5,213 nt of DNA from an uncultured Sutterella sp. (GTDB lineage: Bacteria; Pseudomonadota; Gammaproteobacteria; Burkholderiales; Burkholderiaceae_F), in assembly GCA_900770335.1 (NCBI GenBank), contig CAAGKD010000026.1, positions 1-5,213 on the forward strand, written 5' to 3'. Position numbers and translations under genes: made by a program. Positions 1-5,041 of this stretch are shown here, piece by piece (the first letter of the stretch is position 1; the number at the start of each line of letters is the position of its first letter). A model generated the notes under the pieces. It did not search any database. It had not been told where the DNA came from and saw only the letters and a list, made by a program, of their open reading frames with translations.

Positions 1-20
1 ACACGACGCTCTTCCGATCT
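1..20. other. Illumina TruSeq adapter remnant (not genomic)
   Basis: The 20 bases ACACGACGCTCTTCCGATCT are identical to the 3' end of the Illumina TruSeq read-1 (universal) adapter, the part that sits directly against the insert. A chance 20-base match at exactly the first base of a window is not credible. It is therefore untrimmed adapter on a contig end. Genomic sequence begins at about base 21, and nothing biological should be read from this stretch. Confidence 0.97.
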
Positions 21-1778
21 GGGGCGATGCCGCTCGCCGCGCGCGAGCGCAGCGTCCGCGAGCCCGCGGGCGTTGCGGACGGGGACCGCTCGACCGCGGC
101 GGCCGGAGGGCTCCTCATCGTCGACGCCGCGCGCAAGGACCTCTCGAACCTTGCGAGCCTCAAGGGCGCGCGCGTGGCCGTCGAGAGCAGCGTCGCCTTC
201 GGGCCCTGGCAGTGGCTCGCGGGGCGCCTCATCGCCGAGGGGATCGATCCGAAGGGGTACTTCACCGCCGTCTGGCGGCCCTACGACGTGCCGGACGTGT
301 TCAACGCCGTCGCCTCGGGCCGGGCGGATGCGGGGCTCGTGTCCCTGTGCGCCTGGGAGCGGCTCGTGCGCGAGGGGTTCCTTGACGCCTCGGCCTTCCG
401 GCCTGCGGCGGAGCTGCCCGGCCGCCCGGGGGCGTGCCGCTCCTCGACCCCGATCCTGCCCGACTGGACGCTCGGGTACCTGCCGGCCGCCGAGAGCGGC
501 GCGGTGCGGCGCGTCGCGGCCGTGGCCTTCAGCGTTCCGGAGAACGAGGACGGGCGATGGGGCACGCGCGTGGACTTGTCCGAGGTCCGCGCCGTGATGG
601 CGGACCTGCACTGGGGGCCGTACGCGTACCTGGACGAGCAGTCCCTCACGGGGTTCGTGAGGAATCACTCCGAAGCGTTCCTGGCGCTTCTCGCGCTCTT
701 CGTCTTCATGGCGTTCCATGCATTGCGCTCCCGCCACCTCGTGCGCGTGCGCACGCGGGACCTCGAGGCGGCCTTGGAGGAAAAGAACCGCATGGAGCAG
801 GAGGCGAGGGTGTCGCGCGAGCGCCTCTCGGCGATCGAGCGCGTGGGGCTGCTCTCGCAGATGAGCTCGATGTTCGCGCATGAGCTCAAGCAGCCCTTGT
901 CGTCCCTCTCGAACTACATCGGCGGCCTCTCCCTCTGGAACGACCGCCGGCGGGCCCCGGAGCCCGAGCGCGCGATGACTCGCGAGGCGCTCTCGGCCAT
1001 GTCCGAGGAGACAAGCCGCATCACGTCGATCGTCAACCGCGTGCGCGGCTACGCACGGCGGAGCACCGAGCCTCTGCGGCCGTGCGACCTCGCAGTGATC
1101 ATCCGCCGGGCGATCCTCATCGTTGAGCGCCATGACGCCCGCCGCGCCCCGATCATGGTCGCGCCCGGCGCGCTCCTTGCGGCGGACCCGGCTGACGACC
1201 GGCCCGCGCGGGTTCTGGGCGACCCCCTGGAGCTCGAGCTTCTTGTGCTCAACCTCATCCGCAACGCCTGCCATGCTGCGTGCGCGACCGGGCCCGACGG
1301 CTTGCCGCGCGACGGATTCGTGAGCGTGTCGCTCGCCCGGGAGGACGGCTCCGGGGACGAACGGGGCGTTGGAGGCGCCGGCAGGGGAGCCTCCGGCATG
1401 CCAGAAGGTTCAGGGAATTCAGGAAACTCCGCGAGGCTCGTCCTTCACGTCACGGACAACGGCCCGCGCCTTTCGGCCGAGGGCTTCGCGCGGCTCACCG
1501 GGTACGGCGACTCCGTCAAGCAGGAGGGGCTCGGCATCGGGCTTTCGATCTGCCGCGGCATTGCAGACCGGCACGGGGCGGCGCTGCACTTTTATCAGCT
1601 CCCCAGGGAGGGTGTGTGCGCGGAGGTGACGATCGAGGAGCTCGAGGTGAATCCGGAGGGCCCGGGGGCGGCAGGGGCGACGGAAGACGCTGAGGCGGCC
1701 GGATCGGCAGGATCGAGCGCGGCGTCCGGCGCTTCGCGGAGGACGGACAAGAACGAAATAAAAGGAGAACGGCGATGA
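21..1778 (+). CDS. TtrS-like sensor histidine kinase, 5' partial
   Basis: This is an inner-membrane sensor kinase, numbered here from the in-frame Met at 27. Residues 1-205 resemble the second half of the periplasmic PhnD-like ligand-binding domain of TtrS-type sensors (SLKGARVAVES, FGPW, SGRADAG, then C137 with SSTPILPDW). One membrane span lies at about 217-234, followed by a charged, probably coiled-coil linker (238-270). The H-box is FAHELKQPL with phospho-acceptor His285, the N-box is LNLIRNACHAA (Asn413), the G1 box is TDNG (Asp477), and the G2 box is GLGIGL (501-506). The signal peptide and first lobe of the sensor are missing. The frame is open back to base 21, and GA-MPLA fits an internal piece of the domain, so Met27 is probably not the start. 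Oddities are a Gly/Ser-rich insert (440-469) and a low-complexity tail (543-583). The stop overlaps the response regulator start (ATGA). Kinase identity is certain and the TtrS-like sensor is likely, but the ligand is unknown and need not be tetrathionate. Confidence 0.93.
   Translation, partial: GAMPLAARERSVREPAGVADGDRSTAAAGGLLIVDAARKDLSNLASLKGARVAVESSVAFGPWQWLAGRLIAEGIDPKGYFTAVWRPYDVPDVFNAVASGRADAGLVSLCAWERLVREGFLDASAFRPAAELPGRPGACRSSTPILPDWTLGYLPAAESGAVRRVAAVAFSVPENEDGRWGTRVDLSEVRAVMADLHWGPYAYLDEQSLTGFVRNHSEAFLALLALFVFMAFHALRSRHLVRVRTRDLEAALEEKNRMEQEARVSRERLSAIERVGLLSQMSSMFAHELKQPLSSLSNYIGGLSLWNDRRRAPEPERAMTREALSAMSEETSRITSIVNRVRGYARRSTEPLRPCDLAVIIRRAILIVERHDARRAPIMVAPGALLAADPADDRPARVLGDPLELELLVLNLIRNACHAACATGPDGLPRDGFVSVSLAREDGSGDERGVGGAGRGASGMPEGSGNSGNSARLVLHVTDNGPRLSAEGFARLTGYGDSVKQEGLGIGLSICRGIADRHGAALHFYQLPREGVCAEVTIEELEVNPEGPGAAGATEDAEAAGSAGSSAASGASRRTDKNEIKGERR
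1762..1767 (+). promoter_or_regulatory. Shine-Dalgarno of response regulator gene
   Basis: AAGGAG sits 7 nt before the ATG at 1775, inside the last codons of the kinase gene. It is the clearest ribosome binding site in the operon. It supports the ATG that overlaps the kinase stop (ATGA), and so translational coupling of the two genes. Confidence 0.85.
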
Positions 1779-2431
1779 CGGATGCGGACAATCTCCCGCA
1801 GGGCGGGCTCGTGAGGCTTGTGGACGACGACGCGGAGCAGCTCAAGAGCCTCGCGTTCCTGCTGCGCATGGCGGGCTTTGAGGTGATGGCCTATCAGAGC
1901 GCGCAGGCGCTCCTTGAGATGGACGATCCCCGGCGGCCGGGCTGCCTCGTGCTCGACCACCGCATGCCCGGCATGACCGGCATGGAGCTGCAGGCCGAGC
2001 TCGTCGAGCGCGGGAGCCTCCTGCCGGTGATCTTCCTCTCCGCCCACGGGGACATTCCCATGGCCATGCAGGCCGTGCACCGCGGGGCGATGGACTTTCT
2101 CGTGAAGCCCGCCGCGCCCGCGGTCCTCATCGAGGCCGTGACGAAGGCCGTGAAAAAGAGCTTCGAGGACCTCGCCGCGGACGCGGGCCAGGCGGACCTC
2201 TCGCGGCGGGCCGCGGCCCTCACCGAGCGCGAGCTTGAGGTGGCGCGGCTTGTGGGCGAGGGTCTGCTCAACAAGCAGATCGCCGATCGCCTGGGCATTT
2301 CGCTCGCCACGGTGAAGCTCCACCGCGGGAACGCCGCGCGAAAGCTCGGCGTTCGCTCGGCCGTCGCGATGGCCAGGGCCGTCGAAGCCTTCGGTGCTGC
2401 GGCCGGCGCCGGCGCGGAGGCGGGAAAGTGA
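1775..2431 (+). CDS. FixJ/TtrR-family response regulator
   Basis: This is a cytoplasmic two-component response regulator of 218 residues, a typical length for the FixJ/TtrR type. The receiver domain spans about 12-128, with the acidic pocket at Asp17-Asp18, phospho-acceptor Asp61 (VLDHRMPGMTG), the switch Ser89 (FLSAHGD) and Lys111 (VKP). A LuxR-type helix-turn-helix follows at about 146-205 (LTERELEVARLV, NKQIADRLGIS, TVKLHRGNAARKLG). The start is fixed by AAGGAG 7 nt upstream and by the ATGA overlap with the kinase, its evident partner. The gene overlaps the flavoprotein gene at its other end, so sensor, regulator and enzyme appear co-transcribed. By analogy with TtrSR it should activate a respiratory gene set, most simply this operon or its neighbours, though no binding site can be identified here because the operon promoter lies outside the window. 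The last ten residues are an Ala/Gly-rich tail with no evident role. Confidence 0.95.
   Translation: MTDADNLPQGGLVRLVDDDAEQLKSLAFLLRMAGFEVMAYQSAQALLEMDDPRRPGCLVLDHRMPGMTGMELQAELVERGSLLPVIFLSAHGDIPMAMQAVHRGAMDFLVKPAAPAVLIEAVTKAVKKSFEDLAADAGQADLSRRAAALTERELEVARLVGEGLLNKQIADRLGISLATVKLHRGNAARKLGVRSAVAMARAVEAFGAAAGAGAEAGK
2416..2420 (+). promoter_or_regulatory. Shine-Dalgarno of flavoprotein gene
   Basis: GGAGG lies in the last codons of the response regulator gene, 10 nt before the ATG at 2431 and 7 nt before an in-frame GTG at 2428. It serves either start, so it does not decide between them. The resulting proteins differ by one residue. Confidence 0.6.
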
Positions 2432-4065
2432 TGCAAAGCGATCCGGGGAAGGACAAGGAGGACAAGGAGAGGCGCGAGGAGCCGGCGCTCCGCCTCCCGC
2501 GCCGGCGGGTCCTCGCAGGAGCGTCCCTTCTCGCCGCGGGAGCGCTCCTGCCGGGCGCGAGGGCGCTCGCCCTCGGGGCGGAGGACGTGCCTTCCGACGG
2601 TTCGGGCGGCTCGAACGGTTCTGTCAGCCCGGGCGCCGCTGCGCCGGCCGGGCCGGATTCCGCGGACGTCCTTGTCGTCGGCTGCGGGGCCGCGGGCCTT
2701 GCGGCGGCGGTCTCGGCGCGCGAGGCCGGAGCCGCGCGCGTCGTGATCCTCGAAAAGTCCGCCCTCGCCGGCGGCCACATGATCGTGAGCAACGGCATGC
2801 TTAACGCGCTCGATCCGGCGGGGCAGCGCCGCATGGGCCGCAAGGACTCCGCGGAGGCCTTCTTCCGGGACACCTTCGAGGGGGGCGGCTGCGCGGCGAG
2901 CCCCGAGCTCGTCGAGGCGCTCGTCGCGGGGAGCCGCGGGATCCTCGCGCGGCTCGAGGCGATCGGCGTCGAGTTCGACCCCGACCTCTACGAGGCCTAC
3001 ACCGGGGTCTTCCCGCGCGCGCACCGGACGATCTGGGAGCGAAGCGGCCTCGAGTACACGCGCCGGCTCCTCGCCCGCGCGAGGAGCTTGGGCGTCACGA
3101 TCCGGCACCGGCACCGCGCGTGGCGGATCCTCACGGATCCCGCCGGCGTCTCGGGCGTGCTCGCCCGGGGGCCGGACGGGGAGGCCCGGGTTCTCCGCGC
3201 AAAGTCCGTGGTGATCGCGACGGGCGGGTTCGGGGCGAGCCTCGCGATGCGCGCCCAGTGGGCGCCGCAGATTCCCGCCGAGCTCGGAACCACCTACAGC
3301 CTCAACCGCATGAACGAGGACCCCGCGACCGGGGACGGCATCCGCATGGGGCTTGAGGCCGGGGCGGCCGTGACGGGCATGGAGCACGTCGTTGTGATCC
3401 CCTTCTGGGGCGGGCGCGTGCTTGACTATCCCGGCGCGGAGATGTTCCTCACGCGCGAGGGCCATCGCTTCACCGACGAGACTGCGCCCTGGAACGCGGT
3501 CTTCGACGACCTCGCCCGGACGGGAAGCGGCGAGTTCTGGGTGATCACGGACTCGCGAAGCGCAAAGGGCGCGACCTTCGCGACCAAGGTCCAGCAGGGG
3601 CGCGTGATGAGCGCCGAGACCATAGAGGAGCTCGCGCGGCGCATGCAGGTGGACCTTCCCGCGCTGCGCGAGTCGATCGAGAGGTACAACGCCGCGGCGA
3701 GAAGCGGCGCGGACCCCGAGTTCGGGCGCACGCGCTTTCTGCAGGACCTCTCCTCGCCCCCCTACTACTTCGGCCGGGAGCGCTTTGAGGTGCACTACAC
3801 CTGCGGGGGCCTTGCGATCCGGCCCGATGCGGCGGTGATCGCGGCGGACGCCGTGAAGGGCGCGAGCCCTGCGATCGAGCGGCAGCTCGACGGCCTTTCG
3901 AAGGCGCAGGTCCTTCCGGGGCTCTTCGCCGCGGGCGAGACCACAGGAGGCGTGCACGGAAAGTTCCGCCTGGGCGGAAGCGGCCTGCTTGACGCCTTCG
4001 TCTTCGGACTCATCGCGGGGCGAAGCGCCGCGGCGCGCGCGGGAGTTCGGCTGAGGCCGCTCTGA
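2431..4065 (+). CDS. Tat-exported FAD reductase, flavocytochrome c / fumarate reductase flavoprotein family
   Basis: This is a predicted periplasmic FAD-dependent reductase of 544 residues. The N-terminus has a Tat-type signal: RRRVLAG at 24-30, a hydrophobic stretch, and an ALA cleavage region near 46-48. A Gly/Ser/Ala linker follows. The FAD-binding domain starts at about 79 with GCGAAG (84-89) and LEK (107-109). ATGGFG (263-268), TGDG, HYTCGG (His455) and GETTGGVHG with Arg513 (FRLGGSG) are family hallmarks. His455 and Arg513 match substrate-binding His504 and Arg544 of Shewanella Fcc3. By hand alignment the Fcc3 proton donor Arg402 falls on Trp354 and His365 on Ile323, so fumarate is an unlikely substrate. 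There is no CXXCH haem motif and no FMN-binding domain, so an outside electron donor is needed and none is visible here. ATG 2431 overlaps the regulator stop (TGATG); GTG 2428 is a possible alternative. Co-transcription with the TtrSR-like pair suggests an inducible anaerobic respiratory reductase, possibly acting on an enoate-type compound. The substrate is not known. Confidence 0.92.
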   Translation: MQSDPGKDKEDKERREEPALRLPRRRVLAGASLLAAGALLPGARALALGAEDVPSDGSGGSNGSVSPGAAAPAGPDSADVLVVGCGAAGLAAAVSAREAGAARVVILEKSALAGGHMIVSNGMLNALDPAGQRRMGRKDSAEAFFRDTFEGGGCAASPELVEALVAGSRGILARLEAIGVEFDPDLYEAYTGVFPRAHRTIWERSGLEYTRRLLARARSLGVTIRHRHRAWRILTDPAGVSGVLARGPDGEARVLRAKSVVIATGGFGASLAMRAQWAPQIPAELGTTYSLNRMNEDPATGDGIRMGLEAGAAVTGMEHVVVIPFWGGRVLDYPGAEMFLTREGHRFTDETAPWNAVFDDLARTGSGEFWVITDSRSAKGATFATKVQQGRVMSAETIEELARRMQVDLPALRESIERYNAAARSGADPEFGRTRFLQDLSSPPYYFGRERFEVHYTCGGLAIRPDAAVIAADAVKGASPAIERQLDGLSKAQVLPGLFAAGETTGGVHGKFRLGGSGLLDAFVFGLIAGRSAAARAGVRLRPL

Positions 4066-4077
4066 TGCGGCCATGGT

Positions 4078-4120
4078 CTGATCGGATCGAGCCCGCTCGT
4101 GTTTGCTCGCGTCCGATCGG
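4078..4120 (+). terminator. Stem-loop after the operon, candidate terminator without U-tract
   Basis: An imperfect inverted repeat starts 12 nt after the flavoprotein stop. The left arm at 4078-4092 (core GATCGGA and CGAGC) pairs with the right arm at 4105-4120 (GCTCG and TCCGATC), with two G-U pairs and one bulged C. The loop is about 12 nt. The position suits transcription termination or 3'-end protection of the operon mRNA. No run of T follows, so it is not a classic intrinsic terminator. Confidence 0.45.
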
Positions 4121-4143
4121 GGAGGCCGGGCGGCGGCATGGCC

Positions 4144-4149
4144 CATAAT
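4144..4149 (+). promoter_or_regulatory. Candidate -10 box
   Basis: CATAAT matches the sigma-70 -10 consensus at five of six positions and stands out in a GC-rich intergenic region. No convincing -35 hexamer lies 16-18 nt upstream, so an activator or a different sigma factor might be needed, or the match is chance. If used, transcription would start near 4156 and leave a leader of about 110 nt before the HAD gene. Confidence 0.3.
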
Positions 4150-4165
4150 GGCGGACGGTCAGGAC

Positions 4166-4182
4166 GCTCCTCCCGCAGGAGC
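4166..4182 (+). repeat. Small hairpin next to leader Shine-Dalgarno
   Basis: GCTCCT (4166-4171) and AGGAGC (4177-4182) form a perfect 6-bp stem with a 5-nt loop, ending one base before the GGAGG at 4184. TCCTCC at 4168-4173 could instead pair with GGAGGA at 4184-4189 and hide that ribosome site, so two exclusive folds are possible. This is only sequence complementarity; regulation is inferred. Confidence 0.35.
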
Positions 4183-4183
4183 C

Positions 4184-4188
4184 GGAGG
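4184..4188 (+). promoter_or_regulatory. Strong Shine-Dalgarno of leader ORF
   Basis: GGAGG with exactly 7 nt to the ATG at 4196. This is a better site than the weak CGAGG (4255-4259) before the HAD gene, and it lies where no annotated long gene begins. It is the main reason to take the short ORF at 4196 seriously. Confidence 0.5.
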
Positions 4189-4195
4189 ACGACCC

Positions 4196-4279
4196 ATGAC
4201 TCATTCCCGCATTCGACTCCGTTCAGTCCCGTTCAATCCCGTTCAGTCCTTCCACGAGGCCCGTCCCCATGTTTCTTGA
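4196..4279 (+). CDS. Possible 27-residue leader peptide upstream of HAD gene
   Basis: This short ORF starts MTHSRIRLRSVPF and ends with HVS before a TGA at 4277-4279, 11 nt inside the HAD gene and in a different frame. A strong GGAGG lies 7 nt upstream. The peptide is basic, has no membrane segment, and has no run of one amino acid as in classic attenuation leaders. Its middle is encoded by the 10-bp tandem repeat read in shifting frames, which argues against a conserved protein sequence. Its likeliest role, if real, is to bring ribosomes to the HAD start, which has only a weak ribosome site. It could also be chance: an ORF of this size is common in GC-rich DNA, and only the ribosome site supports it. 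Confidence 0.35.
   Translation: MTHSRIRLRSVPFNPVQSFHEARPHVS
4211..4250 (+). repeat. 10-bp tandem repeat, three copies plus one degenerate
   Basis: Consecutive decamers GTTCAGTCCC, GTTCAATCCC and GTTCAGTCCT fill 4221-4250, differing at one position each from the consensus GTTCAGTCCC in copies two and three. The preceding decamer ATTCGACTCC (4211-4220) is a weaker copy. The period equals about one DNA helical turn, and the array ends 18 nt before the HAD start. It may be a slippage-prone microrepeat or a set of phased sites for a DNA-binding protein. Confidence 0.85.
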
Positions 4280-5009
4280 GAAGCGCATCATCATCTTCGA
4301 CCTTGACGGCACGCTCATCGACTCCCTGGGCGTCTGGAGCCAGGTGGACCAGGAGCTCGTCAGGCGCCTGACGCTCGGCCGCGTTCTTCTCTCCGAGGAC
4401 GAAGCGGGACGTCTGCGGATCGAGGCGATGCGAAGGTACGGCGAAGGCTCGGAAGCCTATCTGCTCTACATGGCCGACATGAAGGCGCGCTTCGGTCTTC
4501 CCGGGACGCGCGAGGAGATCCACCGCCAGCGCTACGAGCTCGCGCGGGAGTTCCTCCGAGAGCGCGTCGCGTACCGGCCCGGGGCGCCGGAGGTGATCCG
4601 GGCGATGCGGCGGGCGGGTCTCAGGCTCTCGATCGCGACGACGACGAGGCGGCGCAACATCGACACCTATTCGACCGAGAACCGCAGTCTCATCGACGCG
4701 GCGCCCTTGACGGAGCTCTTTGACGCGATTGTCACGCGCGACGACGTCGCGCACGTGAAGCCAGACCCCGAAGCGCTTCTCAAGATCCTTGACTTCTACG
4801 GGGCGAAGCCTTCGGAGTGCCTCATGGTCGAGGACGCCTTGCCGGGCATGCTCGCCGCCCGGGCGATCGGGATGGACTCGATTGTGATCAGCGAGCGCCA
4901 CAACGACATGCCGCGCGCGGAGCTTGACGCCGTCGCGTTGCGGCGGTTCGAGAGCCATGGGGAGATCCTTGCGGCGCTCGAGGGCGAGATTCAAAAGGGG
5001 CGGGGCTGA
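4269..5009 (+). CDS. HAD-IA family hydrolase (phosphatase-like)
   Basis: This is a cytoplasmic haloacid dehalogenase-superfamily enzyme of 246 residues, somewhat longer than the usual 220 or so. All four HAD motifs are visible. Motif I is FDLDGTLIDS, with nucleophile Asp11 and acid/base Asp13. Motif II is SIATTT (Thr124), motif III is Lys164 in HVKPDPE, and motif IV is VEDALPGM (Glu188-Asp189, Mg2+ binding). A helical C1 cap lies at about 17-100. The layout is that of phosphoglycolate phosphatase and beta-phosphoglucomutase relatives, and the reaction is most likely hydrolysis of a small phosphate ester. The substrate cannot be told from sequence. A stretch after motif II (residues 127-147, RRRNIDTYSTENRSLIDAAPL) looks longer than usual and adds to the length. 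The ATG at 4269 has only a weak CGAGG 9 nt upstream, and the overlapping leader ORF may help its translation. It is separated from the reductase operon by about 200 nt and a stem-loop, so it is probably a separate transcript. Confidence 0.93.
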   Translation: MFLEKRIIIFDLDGTLIDSLGVWSQVDQELVRRLTLGRVLLSEDEAGRLRIEAMRRYGEGSEAYLLYMADMKARFGLPGTREEIHRQRYELAREFLRERVAYRPGAPEVIRAMRRAGLRLSIATTTRRRNIDTYSTENRSLIDAAPLTELFDAIVTRDDVAHVKPDPEALLKILDFYGAKPSECLMVEDALPGMLAARAIGMDSIVISERHNDMPRAELDAVALRRFESHGEILAALEGEIQKGRG

Positions 5010-5041
5010 GAGCAGAGAAGCCCGGGCGCCGGAAGGATCCG

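Noticed and set aside
27..29. ATG at 27 as the true start of the kinase gene
   Set aside because: The frame is open to the adapter junction, there is no ribosome site, and the protein would begin in mid-domain without the signal peptide and first lobe that a periplasmic PhnD-like sensor needs. The gene is simply cut.
21..2431. Naming the pair ttrS/ttrR
   Set aside because: The family resemblance is good, but no tetrathionate reductase genes are present and the sensor is truncated. The symbols would imply a ligand that the sequence does not support.
1894..4146. A 750-residue open frame on the minus strand opposite the regulator and flavoprotein genes
   Set aside because: It is the antisense reading of two genes with unmistakable family motifs. 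Its product is an Arg/Ala/Pro-rich composition with no recognisable domain. Long antisense frames are expected in GC-rich coding DNA.
4221..4250. Short CRISPR-like array
   Set aside because: The 10-bp units abut directly with no spacers and are too short for CRISPR repeats.
4099..4371. A 90-residue plus-strand frame crossing the intergenic region into the HAD gene
   Set aside because: There is no ribosome site at its start, it runs across the stem-loop and repeats, and its second half is an out-of-frame reading of the HAD motif I region.
5010..5041. Bidirectional terminator between the convergent HAD and VOC genes
   Set aside because: Only tiny pairings are possible (for example CGGA/TCCG around 5031-5042), with no T- or A-run on either strand.
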